A stretch of DNA of 64,000 nt, taken from contig JAFUXE010000020.1 of the NCBI GenBank assembly GCA_017477205.1, positions 1 through 64,000 of the forward strand, written 5' to 3'. The notes under the pieces are model-generated. The model had not been told where the DNA came from, did no database searches, and saw only the letters and a program-made list of their open reading frames with translations. Positions 52,759 through 61,308 of this stretch are shown here, one piece after another (positions within the stretch are counted from its first letter, which is position 1; each line of letters starts with the position of its first letter). The translations under genes were made by a program, and so were the position numbers. This DNA is from Alloprevotella sp. (GTDB lineage Bacteria > Bacteroidota > Bacteroidia > Bacteroidales > Bacteroidaceae).

Positions 52759-55700
52759 TTGCGTAGGACACCTTACATACTCCTTGCAGTCATTGCACTG
52801 ATTCTCAGCGCCTGTTCCACGAAAGAGAACACGGCACGCAATCGCATGTGGCAATCCTTCAAGACACGCTACAACACCTACTTCAACGGCCATGAAGCCT
52901 ACAAGCAGGGCATGGAAGCAATGGAAAAGGGTGTCAGCGACAACTACACCGAGCGGTTGCCCTTCTTCATGGTAGGCAACACAAAGTCTGCCGAACTTGG
53001 AAAAGGGCAGTTTGAGACAGCCATCACGAAGTGTGAGAAGTCCATACAGCTGCACTCCATCAAGGCAAAGCCGAAAATTTCCCCTGAAAAGCGTCGCACA
53101 GAGAAGGCCAAGCAATACTTGGCACGCAAGGAATACAATCCCTTCCTGAAGAACGCCTGGCTTCTGATGGGACAGGCGCAGTTCCAGAAGGGCGACTATC
53201 TCGAAGCCGCCTCCACCTTCTCCTACGTCACACGGCTCTACCAGGCCGAACCCGCCGTAGCCAACGAAGCACGCGCATGGCTGGCACGCTGCTATGCCGG
53301 CCTTGACTGGTTCTACGATGCCGAGGACGTACTCTCCAAGATGAGCCGCGACAGCCTATCACGCCGTGTCCAGCGCGAACGCGACGCCACAATGGCCGAC
53401 CTGCTACTGCGGCAGGAGCGCTTTGAGGATGCTCTGCCCTATCTGCGCACGGCTGCACGGCAAAGCAAGGGAGGCATACAGCGGGCGCGCCGGTATTTCC
53501 TCCTTGGACAGGTGGAACAACAGCTCGGCAACGACCGTGAAGCCTACAAAGCTCTCACGAAATGCCTCTCGCAAAGTCCGCCCTACCAGTTGGCGTTCAA
53601 TGCCCGCATCCTCCACACCGAAGTGACAGGAGACGGGCGAGGAAAGTCGCAGTTGCAACAGCTGCGGCGCATGGCACGCTCGGAAAAGAACAAGGAATAT
53701 CTGGACCAAGTGTACTACGCCATCGGCAATGTCCACCTTGCGCAAGGCGATACGCTTGCTGCCATCAACGCCTACGAGACAGGGCGTGTGAAAGCCACGC
53801 GCAGCGGCGTGGAAAAAGGCGTTCTGCTCCTGCGTCTCGGACAGATATACTGGGAGCGGCAGCGCTTCGACAAGGCTCAGGGATGCTACTCGGAAGCCCT
53901 GAGCCTCGTGGACAAGACGCGAAAAGACTACGACGAGATGATGCGACGTTCAAAAATCCTTGACCATCTCGTACCTTACACCTCAGCCGTATTCCTGCAA
54001 GACAGCCTACAGACGCTGGCAGGCATGAGCGAAGAGGAGCGCAATGCCGCCATTGACCGCGTCATTGAAGCCCTGAAGAAGAAGGAAAAAGAAGAGGCCA
54101 AACTTCGCAAGGACTCCGTAGCCCAAGCACGGCGGAGCAACGGCGGACTGGGCGATGACAACGGGATTGAAGATGTTGCAAACCGCCGTCGTCCGGGACA
54201 GCTGGGACAGCAGAACCAGACGTGGTATTTCTACGATCCGATGGTCGTGGCGCAAGGAAAAGAGGAATTCCGCAAACGTTGGGGCAACCGCCCGAATGAG
54301 GACAACTGGCGACGCAGCAACAAGACCGTATTGCAAACCGTTGACGACCAAGGCTTCGACTACGAGGCTGAAGACAGCATTGCCGCCCTTGAGGACAGCC
54401 TTTCCCTTGCTGCCGAAGATTTGCAAAACGACAGCGTCCTCACAGAGGAGAACGACCCCCACAAACGCGCCTACTACCTGAAACAGATTCCTTTCACGCA
54501 GGAACAGCGCGAGGCCTCCAATCTCATCATCATGGACGGTCTCTACAATGCAGGTGTGATAGAGAAGGACGAACTTGAAGACTTCCCCCTGGCCGAAGGC
54601 ACCCTGCAACGGCTTGTCAAGCAGTATCCAACCTTCCAGAACCGACAGGATGCGCTCTACCAGCTCTTCCTGCTCTACTCCCGCTGGCATCGCGACGCCG
54701 ATGCCTCGCGAATACGCGACCTTATGGCCGAGGAATTTCCGGACAGTAGCACGACGAAGCTCATCCTTGACCCCAACTATCTCGTAAATGCCCGCTTCGC
54801 CCGGGAAATGGAGGATTCGCTTTACGCTGCTACTTACAACGCTTACCTCCAGCACGATGCCGACCGTGTAGAAACGAACTTCCAATACTCCACGCAGCAC
54901 TATCCGCAGGGACTCAATCGCCCGCGCTTCACGCTCCTCCATGCACTCTCGCGCATCGGTCGCGCCGATGACAAAGAAGTTGGTGAGGAACTGCGTACAT
55001 TGGCAAAGGACCATTCCGCCGGTGATGTGGCGACGCTTGCAGGCCTCATCGTGAACGGCCTTGACGCTGGGCGTGAGTTTGCCGGCGGCACGCTGAATCC
55101 CGGTTCGTTGTGGGATCGCCGTACCGCAATGGCGGACTCCATCGCCGAGGGTGACAGCATCGCACGCACCCTCCTGCCCGACCGCGACACGCGCTTCGTG
55201 CTGCTCATCGCCTACCCGAAGGACTCCCTTGACGACAACCGCCTACTCTACGACATTGCCCATTTCAACTTCACGGGCTTCTACGTACGCAGTTTCGAAA
55301 TGGAGAAACTTGTTGATGCCAGCGGCCTGACACAGTTCCGCATTCGGGGTTTCCGCAGCTACGACGAAGCACACGCCTACGCTCAGGAACTCTTCGGCGT
55401 GCCTGCTGTTGCCTCACAGCTGCAACACGCCCGCACCTTGCTCATTTCGGAGCACAACATGAACCTGCTTGGTCGGCAGTATAGTTTCGAGGATTATCAG
55501 GAATTTTTCGATAAGACCTTTGCGCCGATGAAACTCAACCCCAATCTGCCCCTTGACGACGCACCGCCTGCCGAACAGCGCTACGACGATGCTCCCGAAC
55601 AAATCTACCCGCTACCCACGAAGGAGGCCGAAGTGAAAACTGAAAACGTCACGGAAGAAGCCAAGGCGCAGGAAGAACGGATGGAGAATCCCCTTCTGCC

Positions 55701-55998
55701 AAACAACCAGAGGGCCGAAGATGCTGATACTGATACCGACACCGACGAAGAAGGAGATGTTGCGGAGGAAACCGACATGGACGAGGAAGCTGATGCAGAC
55801 GCAGAAGAAAGTGACGGAGACGCGGACGAAGAGGTGGAGGAAGCCGACGAAGATTCGGAAGAAAACACAGACGAGCCTGACGCAGATTCCGATGAAGAAG
55901 CTGACGAACCTAACGGAGACTCTGACGAGGAAGCTGATGAATCCGATGAGGATTCCGAAGAAAGCGACAGTGACGAAGATACTGACGACGAAGAATGA
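52759..55998 (+). CDS. porW: Type IX secretion lipoprotein PorW/SprE
   Basis: The 1079-residue TPR lipoprotein matches PorW of Porphyromonas and SprE of gliding Flavobacteria. These proteins are needed for the T9SS and connect the periplasmic and outer-membrane parts. The start is TTG at 52759, the only codon that gives the signal peptide RTPYILLAVIALILSAC (lipobox Cys19). TARNRMWQSFKTRYNTYFNG near the N-terminus and TWYFYDPMVVAQGKEEFRKRWG with EDNWRRSNK in the middle are hallmark segments, with TPRs between (about 110-430). The last 91 residues (989-1079) are an extreme acidic tail of Asp, Glu, Ser and Ala with no Lys, Arg or aromatic residue, which I do not recall as standard. Confidence 0.87.
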   Translation: MRRTPYILLAVIALILSACSTKENTARNRMWQSFKTRYNTYFNGHEAYKQGMEAMEKGVSDNYTERLPFFMVGNTKSAELGKGQFETAITKCEKSIQLHSIKAKPKISPEKRRTEKAKQYLARKEYNPFLKNAWLLMGQAQFQKGDYLEAASTFSYVTRLYQAEPAVANEARAWLARCYAGLDWFYDAEDVLSKMSRDSLSRRVQRERDATMADLLLRQERFEDALPYLRTAARQSKGGIQRARRYFLLGQVEQQLGNDREAYKALTKCLSQSPPYQLAFNARILHTEVTGDGRGKSQLQQLRRMARSEKNKEYLDQVYYAIGNVHLAQGDTLAAINAYETGRVKATRSGVEKGVLLLRLGQIYWERQRFDKAQGCYSEALSLVDKTRKDYDEMMRRSKILDHLVPYTSAVFLQDSLQTLAGMSEEERNAAIDRVIEALKKKEKEEAKLRKDSVAQARRSNGGLGDDNGIEDVANRRRPGQLGQQNQTWYFYDPMVVAQGKEEFRKRWGNRPNEDNWRRSNKTVLQTVDDQGFDYEAEDSIAALEDSLSLAAEDLQNDSVLTEENDPHKRAYYLKQIPFTQEQREASNLIIMDGLYNAGVIEKDELEDFPLAEGTLQRLVKQYPTFQNRQDALYQLFLLYSRWHRDADASRIRDLMAEEFPDSSTTKLILDPNYLVNARFAREMEDSLYAATYNAYLQHDADRVETNFQYSTQHYPQGLNRPRFTLLHALSRIGRADDKEVGEELRTLAKDHSAGDVATLAGLIVNGLDAGREFAGGTLNPGSLWDRRTAMADSIAEGDSIARTLLPDRDTRFVLLIAYPKDSLDDNRLLYDIAHFNFTGFYVRSFEMEKLVDASGLTQFRIRGFRSYDEAHAYAQELFGVPAVASQLQHARTLLISEHNMNLLGRQYSFEDYQEFFDKTFAPMKLNPNLPLDDAPPAEQRYDDAPEQIYPLPTKEAEVKTENVTEEAKAQEERMENPLLPNNQRAEDADTDTDTDEEGDVAEETDMDEEADADAEESDGDADEEVEEADEDSEENTDEPDADSDEEADEPNGDSDEEADESDEDSEESDSDEDTDDEE

Positions 55999-56001
55999 CC
56001 C

Positions 56002-57879
56002 TTACTCCACGCAGGCCTCATAGAGGCGGCGGTAGAACTTGTGGCGACACAGTGTGGAGACATCCCCCAGCACAATAAGTTTATAACGCGCGCGCGTAAT
56101 GGCAACATTCGTGCGGCGAAGGTCGCGAAGGAAGCCTATCTGTCCGGCATCGTTCGCACGCACAAGGGAAAGCACGATGACATCACGCTCCTGCCCTTGG
56201 AATGCGTCTACGGTGGAGACCGTTATCTGCCGTCGCAAGGGACGCAGCGTCTCGTCACGCTTCAGCAGGCGACGCAGCAGGGAAACTTGTCCGCGGTAGG
56301 GCGAGATGATACCAAAGTCCACGCGCTCCTCCAGAAGCCTTTCCATCCCAATGCGCTGGACATAGCGACGCAGGGTTTCGAGTGTGAGGCGTGCCTCTGC
56401 GGGATTCTGGCGGCTGTGGGTATGAAAAGCAGAAGTTTCCTGTGTTGCCTCTTCACCCTCTGCATCGCTTTGCCCCGTGTCAATCCATTCCAAGGGCGTG
56501 TCCACCATGTCCAGAAGGCTACGGTGGCGTACTTCGGGAGCCGCTTCAAGCTGTCCTCCGTAGAACCAGTCACTGGAGAAGCGCATGAGCCGTTCGTTCA
56601 TGCGGTATTGCACACGCAGCAGGCGCACGCGCTCGGGGTGCGCGTCCACGATAGCCTCCATCAACGTGCGGCCGAGACCGTCGCGCAAAGCCTGCGGATT
56701 CTTTATCGTCGGAGGCAGCTGGCAATGGTCGCCGGCAAGGACAAAGCGGTCACACTTTCGGATGGCTATCCAGCAGGCAGCCTCCAAGGCTTGTGCAGCC
56801 TCGTCAATGAAAAGCGTGTGAAAGCGCATTCCCATGAGCAGGGGATTGGCACTTCCGGCCAGCGTACAGGCAAAGACGCGCGTCGCGTCAAAGAGTTGTT
56901 GGCGGATGCGGATTTCTATTTCGTCGGCACGTTCGCGCAGACGTGCTATCTTCTGATGGAAATTCTGCGGACGACTACCGCGCGGCGTGGAGCGCAGCTG
57001 GCGCAAGGTGCGGCGCAGTTGCCACAGGGCGGGATAGTCGGGATGGTCCTCGAAACGACGCTCGTAGGTGTGGGCGAGCATGGAGGGTGTGACACGTGTG
57101 GGGTTTCCTATGCGCAGCAGGGGAATGCCGCGTGCCGAAAGCTGCTCCGCAATCCAGTCCACTGCCGTGTTGCTCTGTGCGCAGACGAGGACTTGCGTCT
57201 CTCGTTGGAGCACCTCGGCCACGGCCTCCACCAACGTCGTTGTCTTTCCCGTACCGGGAGGGCCATGTACAACGAGGAAATCACGTGTACCAACGATGTC
57301 GCTGACGGCCTGCTGCTGCGAAGCATTCAGCCAAGGGAGGGAAAGATGCTGGGGACGCTCCTCCGGCAGAGCAACGGAGGCGTTTATCTTGTCACGAAGC
57401 TCGGCAAGGCGGTTGTCGCGTGCTGCAAGCACGTCATCCAAGGCCTTAAACATCAAGTGGTAGGTGGTTTCATCAAAGAAGAGTTGTACGCCCGGCTGTT
57501 CCATGTGGCGCAGGCTCTCCAGCGCCTTTTCATCAGGTAAAAGGACGGTCATCGTGTCACCCTCCACGTAGTTCACGGTTGCCGTGAAAGAAGCGTAATG
57601 CAAGCCGCCCGTGCCGTCCTGTTCAAAGAAGCAAACCGTGCGACCGTACTCGAAGCTGTGTGGCGTCTCCTCGTCCTCCACCTGCTGCGGCCGTACAACT
57701 TCCACCGCCAGACGATCCAGGGAGTTGTAGTAGCTGCGGCCAACGCTCACGGGATACCAGCACTCGCCGCGCCTCACCTTCCGCTCCACGCCAAGCAGTT
57801 CCGCATCGTGGCGGAACTGCTCCTTTTCATACTCGTACTCCTTGCGAAGCAACTCTCTATGTCGCTGCAGACGGGACAA
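56002..57879 (-). CDS. SF1B helicase of the IGHMBP2/DNA2-NAM7 type
   Basis: The 625-residue superfamily 1 helicase has an N-terminal beta-barrel region (about 25-130), Walker A VVHGPPGTGKTTTLVEAV, motif Ia LVCAQSNTAVDWIAEQL, Walker B TLFIDEAAQALE, motif III LAGDHCQLPPTIKNP, and later STVDAFQGQERDVIVLSL and RRTNVAITRARYKLIVLGD. Such proteins unwind DNA or RNA duplexes 5'-3' and are found widely in Bacteroidota. It is the third gene of the minus-strand unit purA, secreted unknown, helicase, starting 16 bases after its neighbour. It converges with porW, leaving only three bases between the two stop codons. Whether it acts on RNA or DNA is not known. Confidence 0.88.
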   Translation of the reverse strand: MSRLQRHRELLRKEYEYEKEQFRHDAELLGVERKVRRGECWYPVSVGRSYYNSLDRLAVEVVRPQQVEDEETPHSFEYGRTVCFFEQDGTGGLHYASFTATVNYVEGDTMTVLLPDEKALESLRHMEQPGVQLFFDETTYHLMFKALDDVLAARDNRLAELRDKINASVALPEERPQHLSLPWLNASQQQAVSDIVGTRDFLVVHGPPGTGKTTTLVEAVAEVLQRETQVLVCAQSNTAVDWIAEQLSARGIPLLRIGNPTRVTPSMLAHTYERRFEDHPDYPALWQLRRTLRQLRSTPRGSRPQNFHQKIARLRERADEIEIRIRQQLFDATRVFACTLAGSANPLLMGMRFHTLFIDEAAQALEAACWIAIRKCDRFVLAGDHCQLPPTIKNPQALRDGLGRTLMEAIVDAHPERVRLLRVQYRMNERLMRFSSDWFYGGQLEAAPEVRHRSLLDMVDTPLEWIDTGQSDAEGEEATQETSAFHTHSRQNPAEARLTLETLRRYVQRIGMERLLEERVDFGIISPYRGQVSLLRRLLKRDETLRPLRRQITVSTVDAFQGQERDVIVLSLVRANDAGQIGFLRDLRRTNVAITRARYKLIVLGDVSTLCRHKFYRRLYEACVE

Positions 57880-57895
57880 CCTTAAATCTTAAATT

Positions 57896-58354
57896 TTAAT
57901 CCTGTAATACATCAATCCACATTTCGTCCTGTGGCGACCAGACGCGACGTATGACTATGTAGCCTCCTTCGCACGGAAAGTCTGCCTCATGACCGTTGAG
58001 GTAAAGGCGGAAAGAGCCTGAAGGCTGACAAATACGGAGACTGATGGGGGTCTCCGCCTGATTGACATCTGCAATACGGAGTTTCACGCCCTGACTGGGA
58101 GAATAGACCTGATCAACGGAGAAGCTGAGCGAGGAACGGGGATGTATGCGGGCATAGGAGTTGACATAACGGCGGACATAGACACCCTCCGCATCCGTCA
58201 TATAGATGAGTGTTGGCAGCGGATCCGGCGCTCCCACGTCAAACAGCACGACGCTGTCGCTCAGCACGAAGCGTTCAGGGCGTTGTGCATATAGGGCGAC
58301 TGCTTGCGTCATCGCAAGTGCGGAAGTCAGAACGAAAGTTCCCAGGAAACGCAT
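57896..58354 (-). CDS. Small secreted protein of unknown function
   Basis: The 152-residue protein has a signal peptide (FLGTFVLTSALAMTQAVALYAQ) and a beta-rich mature part with short repeated strand patterns (LSFSVDQVYSPSQGVKLRI, FRLYLNGHEADFPCEGGYIVI). No motif is recognised. It is probably periplasmic or exported. It stands between purA (10 bases) and the SF1 helicase (16 bases) on the same strand, an arrangement that looks like a simple operon without a shared function. Confidence 0.65.
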   Translation of the reverse strand: MRFLGTFVLTSALAMTQAVALYAQRPERFVLSDSVVLFDVGAPDPLPTLIYMTDAEGVYVRRYVNSYARIHPRSSLSFSVDQVYSPSQGVKLRIADVNQAETPISLRICQPSGSFRLYLNGHEADFPCEGGYIVIRRVWSPQDEMWIDVLQD

Positions 58355-58364
58355 ACCTGTGTCC

Positions 58365-59639
58365 TTAAACAGATTGTCGCACTACGGTCTCCTCGCGGTC
58401 GGGGCCTACGCTGACGATGCTGATGGGCACACCCAGCTCGCATTCCAAGCGCGCCACATAGTCCGCGAAAGGCTTTGGGAATTCCCCTTCCGTACGGACA
58501 GCGGAGAGCGGCGTCTGCCATCCAGGCATGTCTTCATAGACGGCCTCCCAGCCCGTCGTGTCGTAGGGCATGTGGCGGATAATCTCGTCGCCTTTCCTGT
58601 AAGCCGTGCAGAGGCGTATCGTTCCGAAAGTGTCCAGCACGTCGCTCTTCATCATGACAAGGTCCGTCACGCCGTTCAGCGTGATGGCATAGCGCAGGGC
58701 CACGAGGTCAATCCATCCGCAGCGGCGGTTGCGCCCCGTCACGGCACCATACTCATGGCCGATGTCGCGAATCTTGTCGCCCGTCGCGTCAAAAAGCTCC
58801 ACGGGGAAAGGCCCTGCGCCTACACGCGTGCTGTAAGCTTTGAAGATACCGAATACGCGACCGATACGTTGCGGTGCCACGCCGAGCCCTGTGCACACGC
58901 CGCCCACCGTCGTTGAGGAGGAGGACACGAAAGGATACGTGCCGTGGTCAATGTCCAGCAGGGAGCCCTGTGCACCTTCTGCCAGCACACTGCGTCCGGC
59001 ATCCAGCAGGTCGTTGATTTCTATTTCCGTGTCCGTGAGCGGGAAGCGGCGCATATATTCCACACCCTCCATCCAGCGCTGCTCCTCCTCGCGGATGTCG
59101 TAGTCCGTGAAATGGAGGTCGCGGAGAATCTGTTCGTGGCGCGCCTTCAGGCGAGCATACTTTTCCTCAAACCCTTCCAGGAGGTCTCCCACGCGAAGCC
59201 CCACGCGTGCAGCCTTGTCGCTATAGGTAGGCCCGATGCCTTTTCCCGTCGTTCCAACGCGGTCCTTCCCTTTTGCCGCCTCGTAGGCGCGGTCGAGAAT
59301 GCGGTGCGTAGGCAGAATGAGGTGGGCACGGCGACTGATGTGTAGGCGTGTAGTGAGTGCATATCCGGCAGCCTCCAGTTCCTGCGCCTCCTGCATAAAG
59401 AGGTCCGGAGCGATGACGCAACCGTTACCGATGATGTTCAACGTGTTTTCGTTGAAGATACCCGAGGGGATGGAGCGCAGTACAAATTTCCTGCCGCCAA
59501 AGATGATGGTGTGCCCTGCGTTCGGGCCACCGGCAAAGCGCGCCACCACGTCGTAGCGGGGCGTGAAGAAGTCCACCACTTTACCTTTTCCTTCGTCACC
59601 GAAGACGATGCCCAGCAGGGCATCCACTGTTCCTTTCAT
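58365..59639 (-). CDS. purA: Adenylosuccinate synthetase
   Basis: The 424-residue enzyme uses GTP to join IMP and aspartate, the first committed step to AMP. Diagnostic segments are IVFGDEGKGKVVDFF (P-loop-like), PNAGHTI, IGNGCVIAP, TTGKGIGPTYSDKAAR, EGAQGSLLDIDHGTYPFVSSS and TGRNRRCGWIDLVALRYA. The start at 59639 gives the standard opening; the frame is open for 20 more codons upstream but runs into the promoter. It leads a three-gene unit. A TATCTTTG -7 box lies 48-55 bases upstream. Confidence 0.96.
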   Translation of the reverse strand: MKGTVDALLGIVFGDEGKGKVVDFFTPRYDVVARFAGGPNAGHTIIFGGRKFVLRSIPSGIFNENTLNIIGNGCVIAPDLFMQEAQELEAAGYALTTRLHISRRAHLILPTHRILDRAYEAAKGKDRVGTTGKGIGPTYSDKAARVGLRVGDLLEGFEEKYARLKARHEQILRDLHFTDYDIREEEQRWMEGVEYMRRFPLTDTEIEINDLLDAGRSVLAEGAQGSLLDIDHGTYPFVSSSSTTVGGVCTGLGVAPQRIGRVFGIFKAYSTRVGAGPFPVELFDATGDKIRDIGHEYGAVTGRNRRCGWIDLVALRYAITLNGVTDLVMMKSDVLDTFGTIRLCTAYRKGDEIIRHMPYDTTGWEAVYEDMPGWQTPLSAVRTEGEFPKPFADYVARLECELGVPISIVSVGPDREETVVRQSV

Positions 59640-59686
59640 GATTGCTATGTTTTGCCGATTACGTGAGAGTAATTCCTTTTGCGGTG

Positions 59687-59717
59687 CAAAGATACGCATA
59701 AATGTTCACACAGCCAA
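59687..59717 (-). promoter_or_regulatory. Promoter of purA
   Basis: On the minus strand TTG (59717-59715) and TATCTTTG (59694-59687) are 20 bases apart, the same arrangement as in the Phe/Tyr leader promoter. The spacing to the purA ATG gives a leader of about 40 bases. Confidence 0.65.
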
Positions 59718-59791
59718 CACCCGCCCACGCCTGATGATAAACACATCTAAATCACACGTTTCGCATAGTTCCTGCCTGCGCTTTACCGCGG

Positions 59792-59970
59792 GCATGCGGA
59801 CACCCCGTTTCAAGGTATGCGGACACCCCTTTTTGAGGTGTGCGCACACCTCATGTTGAGGTAAGCGCAAAGCTCACTTCAAGGTAAGCGCACACCTTGA
59901 CTCAAGGTAAGCGCAAAGCTCAAGACGAGGTGTGCGCACACCTCAAAACGAGGCATACGCATGCCGCGAC
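59792..59970. repeat. Seven 23-bp tandem repeats between purA and the U32 gene
   Basis: Units of exactly 23 bases start at 59792, 59815, 59838, 59861, 59884, 59907 and 59930, with a partial eighth at 59953. The common core is a GCGNACANC- or GCGCAAAGC-like block followed by a spacer ending in CAAG or TGAG/CGAG. Units 3 and 7 contain the perfect 18-bp palindrome GAGGTGTGCGCACACCTC (59835-59852 and 59927-59944). It is not a CRISPR: units abut without spacers. The rest of the 430-base gap holds the purA and U32 promoters. Confidence 0.85.
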
Positions 59971-60025
59971 AGCATCCCCCGTTTCTTTTTTGCGCGCACC
60001 CGACGGCGGTGCGCATTTTTTGTGT

Positions 60026-60033
60026 TACCTTCG
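60026..60033 (+). promoter_or_regulatory. Possible -7 element of the U32-ribF operon (TACCTTCG)
   Basis: TACCTTCG lies 36 bases before the U32 start codon and matches the same variant -7 box seen before dut. A -33 partner is not clear. Confidence 0.4.
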
Positions 60034-60069
60034 CGGCGGAATACGAAAAAGTTTCGATAAACACGCACT

Positions 60070-61308
60070 ATGCAGAACGGATATGAAGTGATGGCGCCCG
60101 TGGGAAGCCGCGAAAGTCTCGCAGCGGCCTTGCAGGCGGGCGCGGACTCGATATACTTCGGTGTGGAGGCGCTGAACATGCGTGCCCACTCCGCAAGCCG
60201 CTTCACGCTCGACGACCTTCGCGACATCGCTGAGGCTTGCCGCGAGCGCGGAGTGAAGACTTACCTGACGGTGAACACCATCATCTATGGCGAGGAACTG
60301 CCCCTCATGCGCCGCATCTGCGACGCGGCCCACGCGGCAGGCATCAGCGCCATCATAGCCTCGGACGTGGCGGTGCTCCTCTACTGCCGCGAGATAGGGC
60401 AGGAGGTGCATCTCTCCACGCAGCTGAACATCAGCAATGCCGAAGCGCTCCGCTTCTACGCCCGCTATGCCGACGTCGTCGTCCTGGCACGGGAACTCCG
60501 CCTTGAGCAGGTGGAGGAAATCCATCGCCACATAGTTGAGGAAAACATCTGCGGACCTTCGGGCGAACCGGTGCGGATAGAGATGTTCTGCCACGGCGCT
60601 CTCTGCATGGCCATCAGCGGAAAGTGCTATCTCTCGCTCGACAACATGAACCGCTCTGCGAATCGCGGACAGTGCATGCAGCTGTGCCGTCGGGGATATA
60701 GCGTCACGGACCTCGAGACGGGCACGCAGCTTGATATCGACCGCAAGTATATCATGAGTCCCAAGGACTTGAAAACAATAGGATTCATCGACCGCATGAT
60801 GGCGGCGGGAGTGCGCGTGTTCAAAATCGAAGGGCGCGCAAGGAGTGCGGAATATGTACGCGTCGTCGTCGAATGTTATCGCGAGGCCATCGCCTCCGTA
60901 CTGGACGGGACGTACAGCCGTGAGAAGGTGGAGGGCTGGGACAAGCGTCTCGCTACGGTTTTCAATCGCGGCTTCTGGGACGGCTATTACTTGGGACAGA
61001 CCCTCGGCGAATGGAGCGAACGCTACGGCAGCATGGCAACGGAGCGCAAGACGTACATCGGCAAGGGCGTGAAATACTACGGCAACCTGGGCGTCGCTGA
61101 GTTCCGACTCGAAGCGGGAGGATTCCGCAAGGGCGACAAACTCCTCATAACGGGGCCGACGACGGGTGCCGTCTATGTGACGCCCGAGGACTTCCGCTAC
61201 GACCGCACACCGCTTGACGTGGCAGAGAAGGGGCACAACGTGGCCTTCGCCGTGCCCGAAAAGATTCGTCCGAGCGACAAACTCTTCAGGATTGACCCGG
61301 CAGAATGA
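60070..61308 (+). CDS. U32 family peptidase-like protein (tRNA/rRNA hydroxylation type)
   Basis: The 412-residue protein has the U32 pattern: ELMAP-like VMAPVGSRESLAAALQAGADSIYFG at the N-terminus, LSTQLNISNAEALRFY, and the signature EMFCHGALCMAISGKCYLS with CQLC-like MQLCRRGY, which provides Cys residues suited to an iron-sulfur site. U32 members were once called collagenases, but characterised bacterial ones (TrhP, RlhA) hydroxylate tRNA or rRNA with prephenate as a cofactor source. Which RNA this one modifies is not readable. Its stop overlaps the ribF start by four bases. Confidence 0.88.
   Translation: MQNGYEVMAPVGSRESLAAALQAGADSIYFGVEALNMRAHSASRFTLDDLRDIAEACRERGVKTYLTVNTIIYGEELPLMRRICDAAHAAGISAIIASDVAVLLYCREIGQEVHLSTQLNISNAEALRFYARYADVVVLARELRLEQVEEIHRHIVEENICGPSGEPVRIEMFCHGALCMAISGKCYLSLDNMNRSANRGQCMQLCRRGYSVTDLETGTQLDIDRKYIMSPKDLKTIGFIDRMMAAGVRVFKIEGRARSAEYVRVVVECYREAIASVLDGTYSREKVEGWDKRLATVFNRGFWDGYYLGQTLGEWSERYGSMATERKTYIGKGVKYYGNLGVAEFRLEAGGFRKGDKLLITGPTTGAVYVTPEDFRYDRTPLDVAEKGHNVAFAVPEKIRPSDKLFRIDPAE

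Noticed and set aside
59792..59970. CRISPR array or tRNA-like cluster
   Set aside because: Seven 23-bp units follow each other without spacers and do not fold as tRNAs.
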